DNA from: an uncultured Capnocytophaga sp. | GTDB lineage: Bacteria > Bacteroidota > Bacteroidia > Flavobacteriales > Flavobacteriaceae | Assembly (NCBI GenBank): GCA_915070235.1 | Contig: CAJZFM010000165.1 | Location: 1 to 5,403, forward strand | Direction of reading: 5' to 3' | DNA length: 5,403 nt | In this document: piece by piece, positions 1-5,312 of the stretch | Numbering within the stretch: position 1 is the stretch's first letter | Layout of the letters: each line of letters starts with the position of its first letter | The notes under the pieces: generated by a model | Seen by the model: only the letters and a program-made list of their open reading frames with translations | Database searches by the model: none | Told to the model about the DNA's origin: nothing | Position numbers and translations under genes: made by a program

Positions 1-322
1 TTAATTTCTCATAGTTATCTGCATCTTCTTTTAAAATATATTCTTCTTCATTGCCTTCATTACATTTGTAGAAGTGTTCAGAAACACCTACTACCCATAA
101 AGGTTCTCCATAACTATACTGAGATCCAGCCTTAACATTTATGTCAGGAATTTTATATTTGGTAGCTCCTTCCTTAATCACATACAACTCCTTCTCCACA
201 GGTACAAAGACCTCCTGTTGCTTTTCCTCTACCACAACACTTTCCCCTGCTGGCTGTTGCCTTTGAAAAAGGTTACAGCTGGTAGATAATAATGTCAAAA
301 AGAATATGATAAAATGTTTCAT
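1..322 (-). CDS. Lipoprotein with SH3-like N-terminal region, partial (3' end beyond window)
   Basis: An open frame runs from the ATG at 320-322 to the left edge without a stop, giving the first 107 residues. The N-terminus has a short basic start (MKH), a hydrophobic stretch and a Cys at residue 16 in the context LLSTSC, which fits a type II (lipoprotein) signal peptide. The residues after Cys (NLFQRQQ) lack the acidic Lys-Asp/Glu export motif known from surface lipoproteins of Capnocytophaga, so I infer periplasmic anchoring. The protein is clearly paralogous to the complete lipoprotein at 909-1931: both share MKH, SCNLFQ, QPAGESVVVEE, FVPVEKELYVI, SEHFYK and a KED..Y.. segment, and their upstream leaders match. 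Residues about 45-105 look like an SH3-like beta barrel. The function is unknown. The first 107 residues match the paralogue up to about its residue 109, so whether the C-terminal half is also shared cannot be seen. Confidence 0.85.
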   Translation of the reverse strand, partial: MKHFIIFFLTLLSTSCNLFQRQQPAGESVVVEEKQQEVFVPVEKELYVIKEGATKYKIPDINVKAGSQYSYGEPLWVVGVSEHFYKCNEGNEEEYILKEDADNYEKL

Positions 323-325
323 TAG

Positions 326-385
326 TTGGTTATTTGTTATTAATCAGTATTTCACCATTCATTCTCAGCGTAATGATGAATTGAG
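326..385 (-). repeat. Leader repeat, copy 1 (upstream of partial lipoprotein)
   Basis: These 60 bases match 1931-1990 without gaps at 54 of 60 positions, and the first 27 (326-352) are identical. Both copies lie directly upstream of paralogous lipoprotein genes, so the duplication carried the 5' untranslated region and probably the promoter. I see no perfect TAnnTTTG box here. A shorter related motif also lies upstream of the AlbA remnant (879-904). Confidence 0.85.
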
Positions 386-403
386 GGGGCATAACGAAAG
401 ACT

Positions 404-438
404 TAGACTCCATTCATTTTTTTATTATAGGGCTATAA
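404..438. repeat. Imperfect copy of the antitoxin/toxin junction
   Basis: By hand alignment this segment matches 4634-4670 at 33 of 38 columns, with one mismatch and four single-base gaps. At 4634-4670 the sequence is the overlap between the candidate antitoxin's 3' end and the zeta toxin start. Read on the minus strand, both encode a Tyr-Ser-Pro-x-Ile-Lys-Lys tail followed, after one frame slip here, by Met-Asn-Gly. The indels destroy the frame, so if this is a relic of a TA module it is dead. It could also be an independent short repeat. Confidence 0.55.
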
Positions 439-489
439 ATAGCATCTTTGGGTATTGTTCTCTGTTTTTTTCCTCTGTGTATTCCTATT

Positions 490-519
490 GCTTTACTATT
501 TTTATTTCCGTAGTAAAGC
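490..519 (+). terminator. Hairpin with T-run, terminator-like
   Basis: GCTTTACTA (490-498) and TAGTAAAGC (511-519) form a perfect 9-bp inverted repeat around a 12-base loop. On the plus strand the stem is followed by TTTTTG (520-525), the arrangement of an intrinsic terminator. No plus-strand gene precedes it, and on the minus strand, where the AlbA remnant ends 42 bases upstream, the T-run is missing. It may act on leftward transcripts only weakly, or be a leftover of a lost gene. Confidence 0.4.
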
Positions 520-560
520 TTTTTGTTGTTGAAAAACAAGAACTTATATTTCTCCCTTTA

Positions 561-845
561 CTACTCCTTTACTACTTCCACCCATTTAGGTAATGAGCGT
601 GTGCCTATATTTTTAATCAAATTCCTTTCATTGGTTCCTACCACCTCCAATGAACTATCTTTTACTCCGAAAATAAGGTATCCATATGGACGATGTGCTA
701 AGTTTGCAGCATTAGACAAGGCAGAAATATATCTCCCTAACCGTTGATTATCTGTAACATCCCCCTCTTTAAACTCTAACCAACTGAGTTCTCTCCCTTC
801 TCTCAATAGGTCATCTACTAATTTTATGAGCTCTTGATTTTCCAT
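561..845 (-). pseudogene. Truncated AlbA_2/Schlafen-type ATP-binding protein (N-terminal remnant)
   Basis: This is an ATG-started frame of 94 residues. It carries the hallmarks of the AlbA_2 (Schlafen AAA_4-like) N-terminal domain: LEFK at residues 23-26, GRYISALSNAANLA at 37-50, YGYLIFGVKD at 54-63 and EVVGT at 67-71. Members of this family are usually several hundred residues long, with a C-terminal winged-helix or ATPase-like portion, and are often annotated as ATP-binding or transcriptional-regulator proteins. Here the frame stops (TAG, then TAA at 558-560) just after the LPKWVEVVKE segment, where full-length relatives continue with a Pro-containing strand. I therefore read it as a 3'-truncated remnant. 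A short functional protein cannot be excluded, because the start and the domain core are intact. It lies 63 bases downstream of the lipoprotein stop on the same strand and has its own leader motif. Confidence 0.7.
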
Positions 846-878
846 GATTTATTACTGTTTTATTAATCACTTACAATC

Positions 879-904
879 CATTACCAACGTGGTAATAAGT
901 TGAG
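879..904 (-). repeat. Leader motif, divergent copy (upstream of AlbA remnant)
   Basis: This 26-base motif matches 1965-1990 at 20 of 26 positions and 360-385 at 18 of 26. It sits 33 bases from the start codon, as does the 1965-1990 copy; the 360-385 copy is 37 bases away. A TTATTAATCA block (860-869) between motif and start is also shared. It contains a perfect inverted repeat, ATTACCA (880-886) and TGGTAAT (890-896) with a 3-base centre, that is only partly kept in the other copies. It may be a protein-binding site or part of a promoter; it lacks a T-run, so a terminator is less likely. Confidence 0.6.
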
Positions 905-908
905 TCTG

Positions 909-1931
909 CTATTTGATCTTAATTCTTACATACTTACAAGGCTTATCCTCCTCTTTATAATTATATTCATAGCTATCTAAAGCATCCATGGCAACATACA
1001 AGCACCCATCTTTGCCAAAGAAAGTAGGTCTATTTTTAGATGCTTCGTAGGCTACCCAATAGCTAATCCAAGCGGATACTACAAGTTCGATAGCAAAAGG
1101 ATCTTTGTTTAGTACCTTATATAGCGCAATAGCAGTAGCCCCTCCCATCTCTGTCACCCCTAACGTAATGATATACTTTCCATCAGGCGAAAGGTAAGGG
1201 TGGCTTTCTATTTCTGTCTCGTGCCCTGTTCTTTTATCTATAAAGAACTTATCTCCAGCCTCATAGTAGTAACCTGCTATAAGATATTGGTGTATGGGCT
1301 GCATCTCTCCCTCGTATTCATAGACTTCCAAATCATCTTGGGGAGTCATCTCTACATCCTTAAGCTTAACCACAGTATCGCTACAAGGGAGTAAGAGTAT
1401 CCCCTCTTTCTTTTTTATGGCAAGTGTATCTTTTAGCAAAGGAAAATATCCATTTTTCTTTGCTTTTTGATATGCTTCATAAGAAATCATGTCAATTGTA
1501 AAGTATTTGGAAAGGGTAGTCCCCTCTTTTTCATCTACAAAAGTCTCTCCCTCCCATTTGCCTATAAAATGGACATCTTCTAATACTTCCTTGGTGAATT
1601 GGATATCCTCATAGCTTCCCATATCTTCCTTGCGAAGATACCAATCCCAATTGCTTTTTATCTTATAGAAATGCTCCGATTCCGCTTCTATCTTAAAAAG
1701 ATTTCCAAAAGAATGCTCCTCCTCTTCGGGATCACTATGAATATCTGGTACTCTATATCGCAGTGCTGTAGGGCTAATCACATACAACTCCTTCTCCACT
1801 GGCACAAACGCTTCTTCTTGTTGCTTTCGCGCTTCCTCTACAACAACACTTTCCCCTGCTGGCTGTGTCTTTTGGAAAAGATTACAGCTTGCTAATAATG
1901 ATGTTACAAAGATTATTGCAATATGTTTCAT
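909..1931 (-). CDS. Lipoprotein with SH3-like domain, function unknown
   Basis: The product has 340 residues. The N-terminus carries a lipoprotein signal: MKH, a hydrophobic core, then LLASC with Cys at residue 16. The residues following (NLFQKTQ) are not acidic, so the Bacteroidota surface-export motif is missing and the protein probably stays inside the outer membrane facing the periplasm (inference). Residues 17-46 form a Gln/Glu/Val-rich linker. Residues 47-110 look like an SH3-like fold (ELYVI..TALRYRVPD, SEHFYKI, WYLRKED). The rest is beta-rich, with YLSPDGKYIITLG at 246-258 resembling a beta-propeller blade strand; Cys183, Cys310 and Cys332 are the only other cysteines. The protein is paralogous to the gene at 1-322 through the whole visible part. 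It starts at the ATG at 1929-1931 and stops at TAG. The YD-repeat gene ends 90 bases upstream. I do not recognise a named family. Confidence 0.9.
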   Translation of the reverse strand: MKHIAIIFVTSLLASCNLFQKTQPAGESVVVEEARKQQEEAFVPVEKELYVISPTALRYRVPDIHSDPEEEEHSFGNLFKIEAESEHFYKIKSNWDWYLRKEDMGSYEDIQFTKEVLEDVHFIGKWEGETFVDEKEGTTLSKYFTIDMISYEAYQKAKKNGYFPLLKDTLAIKKKEGILLLPCSDTVVKLKDVEMTPQDDLEVYEYEGEMQPIHQYLIAGYYYEAGDKFFIDKRTGHETEIESHPYLSPDGKYIITLGVTEMGGATAIALYKVLNKDPFAIELVVSAWISYWVAYEASKNRPTFFGKDGCLYVAMDALDSYEYNYKEEDKPCKYVRIKIK

Positions 1932-1990
1932 TGGTTATTTGTTATTAATCAGTATTTTACCTTTCATTCCCAGTGTGGTGATGAATTGAG
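1931..1990 (-). repeat. Leader repeat, copy 2 (upstream of complete lipoprotein)
   Basis: This is the partner of 326-385: 54 of 60 bases are identical without gaps, with a 27-base perfect block at 1931-1957. It forms the 5' leader of the complete lipoprotein gene. Similarity drops beyond 1990, which marks one end of the duplicated unit; the other end lies inside or beyond the coding region. Confidence 0.85.
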
Positions 1991-2019
1991 GAGTAAGTTA
2001 CAAATTGGTGCTTGTTAAG

Positions 2020-2036
2020 ACCTATTCATAATAGGT
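2020..2036 (-). other. Small perfect hairpin across a stop codon
   Basis: ACCTATT (2020-2026) and AATAGGT (2030-2036) are perfectly complementary around a 3-base loop. The hairpin covers the TAG stop of the YD-repeat gene (2022-2024). No T-run follows on the minus strand, so it is not a classical terminator. It might protect a 3' end or be chance. Confidence 0.35.
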
Positions 2037-3173
2037 AAAATTTCTCTCTATAAGATAGTCTAAACTATCTCTAAAGAATTTAGCTTCATAGATGCAGTTG
2101 TTATACTTATCATATTTGTAAATACTTTTACCTATAGTTTCTATGGTTCTCGTTCTTATGTTGTAGACTTTGGAAAGTTCCATCGTACAATTCCCCTTTT
2201 CATCATAAGTATAATAAACGCCTTCTTGTAGCTTTCCATCGGGAGAGAATTCCTCTTGCTGGGTCGTTTTTCCATTTTCTTCTCTCCAGAAAGTAATACT
2301 TTTAAGAACCTCTTGTACATAAGTATATCTTTCTTTCAATTTCTTATCCTCATAACAATAAGAAGTAACCACTTTGACATCTTCCATACCTATGTATTGG
2401 TCTTCTACGAGATTACCATTCGCATCATAGATATAATAAGTGATGATCTCATTTTCCTTTCTATCTTTTTCTCCTGAGTGCGTTTCGTAAGAAGTTTTCT
2501 GCCACACTTTTCCGTTAGAGAGATAGGCATAGATAGTTGTATTTTCTTCTTTGTTAATAAGACTTTTGTATTCCTCTTGGGTTAGATTTCCTTTGTCATC
2601 ATAAGTGAAAGTAATTTTAGTCTGTAGTTTATTTCCAGCATACCCTGAAATACTTTCTTTTTGGTCTTTGTGATTGAACTTAGTAATATCCTTGAATACA
2701 CTGGTTTTTTTCTTATCAAAATTCGTATTTAGAACGGTTTCCCTTAAGGCCACTTCTTTCCCTTTGTATGTATAAGTTTCTAAGGAATGTGCTACTTCTT
2801 TTTTGTCTTGATATTGGAAACTTTCTATACGTGAAGGTAGCCAAAGATTGTTATAAGTAAAAATCCGTTTGTAATTTACATTGCCTAAGGTATCAAATGT
2901 TTGGAATTCAGTGATATTGCCCTCCCTGTCAAAGCTATATTTGCAATGTTCGTTCGTGCTATTGAACTCTTCATCATTAGGGAACCTTTTCTTATCTACC
3001 CCTTCTGATACTTCTTCACCTATATAATAGATTCTCTCCACGGATTTTACACGCCCCTGAAGTGTGCCTCCAAAAGCTTCTAATTGTTCTTCTGTATATT
3101 TGCCTTGATCCTTCTCTTGTGCAGAAAGAGAAAAGCCAGCACAAAAAAGTAATGTTATAAAATAGGGTTTCAT
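2022..3173 (-). CDS. Secreted YD/RHS-like repeat protein
   Basis: The product has 383 residues with a classical signal peptide (MKPYFITLLF, then SLSAQ; cleavage likely near residue 18). Cys11 lacks a lipobox. The mature part carries at least five degenerate YD-type repeats of the form Y-x-Y/F-D-x-x-G-N-hydrophobic: about residues 79-88 (SFDREGNITE), 190-198 (TYDDKGNLT), 248-256 (IYDANGNLV), 322-330 (TYDEKGNCT) and 353-361 (KYDKYNNCI). A Pro-Asp-Gly-Lys unit near 311-314 resembles the related MORN-like/YwqK repeats. Such repeats build elongated beta structures at the cell surface or in the periplasm. Unlike full RHS toxins, it is short, has no RHS core autoproteolysis motif that I can see, and ends in repeat sequence without a toxin tip. 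A role in surface binding, or as a partner of the adjacent lipoproteins, is inference. It is probably transcribed separately, since 69 bases separate it from the gene upstream. Confidence 0.85.
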   Translation of the reverse strand: MKPYFITLLFCAGFSLSAQEKDQGKYTEEQLEAFGGTLQGRVKSVERIYYIGEEVSEGVDKKRFPNDEEFNSTNEHCKYSFDREGNITEFQTFDTLGNVNYKRIFTYNNLWLPSRIESFQYQDKKEVAHSLETYTYKGKEVALRETVLNTNFDKKKTSVFKDITKFNHKDQKESISGYAGNKLQTKITFTYDDKGNLTQEEYKSLINKEENTTIYAYLSNGKVWQKTSYETHSGEKDRKENEIITYYIYDANGNLVEDQYIGMEDVKVVTSYCYEDKKLKERYTYVQEVLKSITFWREENGKTTQQEEFSPDGKLQEGVYYTYDEKGNCTMELSKVYNIRTRTIETIGKSIYKYDKYNNCIYEAKFFRDSLDYLIERNFTYYE

Positions 3174-3242
3174 GGTAATAGGGTTTAAAAGGGTTTATTA
3201 TCATTACAAGAGGTTAGCCAATATGCTTAAATTACCCATTCT

Positions 3243-3551
3243 CTAATCTAATGGATATGGGAACAAAAGGGCAGATAAGTATTCTCTTTTCTCCTCAGTC
3301 GAAAGTCCCTTATAATAATCTTCTTGTTCTAACCGCTTCTTTATGTTCTGTAAAATCTCTTTTTGTCTCTGTTTACTTTGATGTAGAGGAATAGGATTTT
3401 CTTTTAAAATTTTCTCAAATATTGAATTGATAAAAGGACTACCTTTAAATATATTTGCTTCCTCATCTTCACAAGTGAATTTTATATAATTAAGTAGTTT
3501 TAGTAAGGCATTTACCTCTGCTGGAGTTAATAAAAATATTACTTCTTTCAT
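3243..3551 (-). CDS. Small hypothetical protein
   Basis: The product has 102 residues from the ATG at 3549-3551; a TTG three codons further upstream could extend it to 105, but ATG is preferred. It is mostly helical and charged: MKEVIFLLTPAEVNALLKLL, a Cys-Glu-Asp-Glu-Glu-Ala turn near residue 30, then a Lys/Glu/Gln-rich region (about 60-80) and an aromatic tail ending PYPLD. There is no signal peptide, membrane segment or HTH that I can identify, so it is likely cytoplasmic. It ends 69 bases before the YD-repeat gene start and follows the gene fragment at 3639-3800 by 87 bases. I do not recognise the family. The size and position next to a gene fragment are compatible with an immunity or antitoxin-type protein, but nothing in the sequence proves that. 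Confidence 0.65.
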   Translation of the reverse strand: MKEVIFLLTPAEVNALLKLLNYIKFTCEDEEANIFKGSPFINSIFEKILKENPIPLHQSKQRQKEILQNIKKRLEQEDYYKGLSTEEKREYLSALLFPYPLD

Positions 3552-3638
3552 ATATTTCAAGTTCTAATAATGTGTTTTTAAAAAGTTCTCTATGATATAG
3601 TACTTGCGGTATTTTGAACAATAATGGATAGACACGAG

Positions 3639-3800
3639 CTACAAGCTCACTAGTTTACGCTCCAAGTAATCCAAGTTTTTCAATTGCTCATAATCAGGGT
3701 ATAGTATCTTAAAGTCGTTGTATAATTTGTTTTTAAGTTCTGAAATAGAATATTTTGAAAACCAACAAATTATAAAATTCACAAAACTTAAGTCTATAAT
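3639..3800 (-). pseudogene. C-terminal gene fragment without a start codon
   Basis: On the minus strand a 53-codon open stretch ends in TAG at 3639-3641. Its last ~37 residues look like real protein: SISELKNKLYNDFKILYPD followed by a Leu/Lys-rich helix ending ERKLVSL. Upstream it is closed by three stops in a row (3801-3809) and contains no ATG; a GTG at 3780-3782 is the only plausible start, giving 47 residues. The missing 5' portion would lie where the zeta toxin gene now ends (3832), so I infer that the toxin-antitoxin module, or the rearrangement that placed it here, removed the front of the gene. The original function is unknown. A small intact protein starting at GTG is a less likely alternative. 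Confidence 0.5.
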
Positions 3801-3837
3801 TTATCATCAAGATTGTGATAATTTGAGGTTCTTAAGT
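3786..3837 (-). terminator. Possible terminator after the toxin gene
   Basis: ACTTAAG (3786-3792) pairs with CTTAAGT (3831-3837), enclosing TTATC (3801-3805) and GATAA (3817-3821). Read leftward, the structure starts at the toxin's stop codon and is followed by a short T-rich stretch (TTTTG, 3782-3786). The stems are AT-rich and interrupted, so terminator strength is doubtful. Confidence 0.35.
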
Positions 3838-4644
3838 GTAAATTATTTTTTGAATAAGTTCCTCTACAATAACTCTTATAGAAGAGGACATCCTAAGTTT
3901 CATTGTATTAGCTTTTTCTATCAGCTGCAACCGAAGTGTCTTATCTTGATACTGTTGTATCCTTGCTTTTACGACTTCCTCCGAAGGCAAACGAGCTATA
4001 TCCCATTGTTGAGCCAAGGTATAGGTAATGAGATGCCTTTCCGCCTGATAGCTGTAAAGATGTATCTTATCTACTGCTTTTTCAGTATATAAGCGATCCA
4101 ACGAAAGGAGCAAACCCGCTACAGCTTTATCATGGGAAGCTTTGTCGGCTAATCGTCCATATCCTTGGAAGTCTATTTCTTCTTGATAGCGCAAGTAAAA
4201 GCCCAATTCTGTAAAAAGAGCAGGTGCTGCAATAGCAAAAGCTTCTATCCTAAAACCTTTCTCTTTGAAAGCCAAGGCTGTACGCAACGGGATATCAGCA
4301 TTACGCATAGTTCCTTCTACTATGATATTGTATCGGTGAGTAATAGCTTCTTGTATAAGTGCTTCTGTAAAAAAGTTAGAGAATAGTTGTGTTTCCGCTG
4401 AATAGCTATCAGGGTGTTTTATAAGTTCTTTTGCCTTTGGGTGAAATTCTCTGTAGATATCCCCATTGACAAAGAGAAAGTCTTTATCAGGAAATTGTCG
4501 CAAAATAGCCCTTGCTAAACCACTTTTCCCCGAAGCAGGTTGTCCTCCTAAGATAAAGGCAATAGGGCTTTCTTGTGGGCTTAACCCCAACAAAAGATCT
4601 GTTTTTTCTCTTTCAAAAATAGCTTCTATACTATAGGCTTCCAT
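3832..4644 (-). CDS. Zeta-toxin family kinase (toxin of a TA pair)
   Basis: The product is a 270-residue cytoplasmic P-loop kinase. Visible motifs are: Walker A GGQPASGKSG at residues 33-42 (Lys40, Ser41); FVNGDIYREFHP at 58-69, with Asp62 in the position of the family's catalytic Asp; IVEGTMRN at 108-114, the conserved Glu-Gly-Thr substrate-binding segment; and LRYQEE (Arg152) plus GYGRLADKASHD (Arg164), which fit the two conserved arginines that contact ATP phosphates. Characterised zeta/PezT enzymes phosphorylate UDP-N-acetylglucosamine at the 3'-OH, which poisons peptidoglycan precursor synthesis; that activity is inferred here from motifs only. The length is normal for the family, and the extra C-terminal helices (about 220-270) are common variation. 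The ATG at 4642-4644 lies inside the upstream gene (14-base overlap), so translation is probably coupled to the antitoxin. All key residues are present, so it is presumably active. Confidence 0.92.
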   Translation of the reverse strand: MEAYSIEAIFEREKTDLLLGLSPQESPIAFILGGQPASGKSGLARAILRQFPDKDFLFVNGDIYREFHPKAKELIKHPDSYSAETQLFSNFFTEALIQEAITHRYNIIVEGTMRNADIPLRTALAFKEKGFRIEAFAIAAPALFTELGFYLRYQEEIDFQGYGRLADKASHDKAVAGLLLSLDRLYTEKAVDKIHLYSYQAERHLITYTLAQQWDIARLPSEEVVKARIQQYQDKTLRLQLIEKANTMKLRMSSSIRVIVEELIQKIIYT

Positions 4645-4918
4645 TCATTTTCTTTATTAAGGGACTATAATAATGTACTATTTTATCCATTACAGAAAGG
4701 CGTGCCATATCATCAGTACCATATAGCATTTTTTCTTCTTTTAGGTACATCTGAATTCTTTGCTCAAGAGCTTCTTTTTCTGAGAAATCAGTCAGGGCTG
4801 ATTTTTCCTTAATAGCCCTTACTTTTAAGGAACCTACAATCTGTAAGGCGGTATCTAAACTAATGGGTTCTTTCATAATTCTGGTTTTTAACAAATATGG
4901 TTTATTCTTCTTTGTCAT
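4631..4918 (-). CDS. Candidate antitoxin of the zeta pair, unrecognised family
   Basis: The product has 95 residues from the ATG at 4918, or 81 from an in-frame ATG at 4876 (residue 15); the basic first 14 residues (MTKKNKPYLLKTRI) could be a false extension, and the shorter form may be the real one. The body appears all-helical: ISLDTALQIVGSLKVRAIKEK, then SEKEALEQRIQMYLKEEKML, then a third helix near residues 72-91 ending YYSPLIKKMNGSL. There is no signal peptide and no HTH that I can see. Size, helical make-up, position directly before the toxin and the 14-base overlap match what is known of epsilon antitoxins, which are three-helix bundles that block the zeta ATP site, but the sequence does not resemble epsilon or PezA. 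The antitoxin role is inferred from context alone. Confidence 0.75.
   Translation of the reverse strand: MTKKNKPYLLKTRIMKEPISLDTALQIVGSLKVRAIKEKSALTDFSEKEALEQRIQMYLKEEKMLYGTDDMARLSVMDKIVHYYSPLIKKMNGSL
4634..4670. repeat. Antitoxin/toxin junction repeat, intact copy
   Basis: This is the coding counterpart of 404-438 (33 of 38 aligned columns identical). Here it spans the toxin start codon and the last dozen codons of the candidate antitoxin in intact frames, so this is likely the parental version. Confidence 0.55.
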
Positions 4919-4992
4919 TAAAAAGCTACACGCTATTTTTTATAATAGGTACAAGCCAAACGCTCACACCAACGAGAGCTTTTATTTTTCTG

Positions 4993-5025
4993 CAAATATA
5001 CAAAATTAATACCTAAATAGGCGAA
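4993..5025 (-). promoter_or_regulatory. Probable Bacteroidota-type promoter for the TA pair
   Basis: On the minus strand TATATTTG (4993-5000) is a perfect match to the Bacteroidota -7 consensus TAnnTTTG. Twenty-one bases upstream lies TTCG (5022-5025), a one-mismatch fit to the -33 TTTG. Transcription would start near 4985, leaving a leader of roughly 65-110 bases before the candidate antitoxin, depending on which start is used. It is the only perfect -7 box I found in the intergenic regions of the window. Confidence 0.55.
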
Positions 5026-5040
5026 TTTCTTCACATACTC

Positions 5041-5160
5041 CTTGATCAGAGTATTCCGATATTTTTGGGGAATGTATTAAAGCCCTACCACACCGTTGAT
5101 TCCTTACCAACTTGTAACTGGTGCAAACGTTCCGCTCGTTTCCTACATTCCTAGATCAAG
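5041..5160. other. 120-base element with nested inverted repeats (structured RNA or MITE-like)
   Basis: The outer arms are CTTGATC (5041-5047) and GATCAAG (5154-5160). Inside them GGAATGTA (5069-5076) pairs perfectly with TACATTCC (5144-5151). Within that lie two adjacent branches: CACC/GGTG (5091-5094, 5120-5123), which encloses TTAC/GTAA (5104-5107, 5114-5117), and AAACG/CGTTT (5125-5129, 5137-5141) with a 7-base loop. All pairs are mutually compatible and give a multibranched fold, with a 21-base one-sided bulge between the outer two stems. No frame is open through it. It lies upstream of the TA promoter. It may be a small RNA, a cis-acting structure or a miniature element; I recognise no Rfam family. 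Confidence 0.45.
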
Positions 5161-5164
5161 AAAT

Positions 5165-5180
5165 AGATAAATAATTATCT
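5165..5180. other. Short AT-rich hairpin
   Basis: AGATAA (5165-5170) and TTATCT (5175-5180) form a perfect 6-bp stem with a 4-base loop, directly outside the right arm of the 120-base element. On the minus strand it is followed by ATTTCTT. It is weak, and may be a degenerate terminator for a gene beyond the right edge. Confidence 0.3.
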
Positions 5181-5292
5181 CTCTGGTTGCCCAATTATCG
5201 ACATTTTGGAGATATTACCCTTATTTTAACGTGAGTTCGACGTAAGCAGAGTTATATTTTCTCCTATAGATTCCATGAATTTTCGCGGATAA

Positions 5293-5311
5293 ATAAGACC
5301 TTTGGCCTTAT
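5293..5311 (-). other. GC-containing hairpin, possible terminator of an off-window gene
   Basis: ATAAGACC (5293-5300) and GGCCTTAT (5304-5311) flank a 3-base loop. In a leftward transcript all eight pairs form, one of them G-U; in a rightward transcript one A-C mismatch remains, so the minus strand is favoured. TTATTTAT follows the GGTC on the minus strand, only partly T-rich. Confidence 0.35.
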
Positions 5312-5312
5312 A

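Noticed and set aside
409..557. Minus-strand frame open for about 50 codons downstream of the AlbA stops, in the same frame
   Set aside because: It follows two consecutive stop codons, has no start codon and is Lys/Asn-rich, as expected of A-rich spacer; only its last part is of interest, as the TA-junction repeat.
306..747. Two overlapping plus-strand frames
   Set aside because: Their products are Phe/Ser/Tyr-rich without recognisable domains; they lie antisense to the AlbA remnant and in AT-rich spacer DNA.
1200..1895. Plus-strand frames inside the lipoprotein gene
   Set aside because: They are antisense shadows of a well-supported coding region.
2022..3173. Full RHS toxin or contact-dependent effector
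   Set aside because: It is too short, with no RHS core motif or C-terminal toxin domain visible.
3016..3204. Minus-strand frame overlapping the start of the YD-repeat gene
   Set aside because: It is an out-of-frame shadow; the signal peptide and repeats support the other frame.
3718..4386. Plus-strand frames over the zeta toxin gene
   Set aside because: They are antisense to a gene with complete catalytic motifs, and their products are low-complexity Phe/Tyr/Ser-rich.
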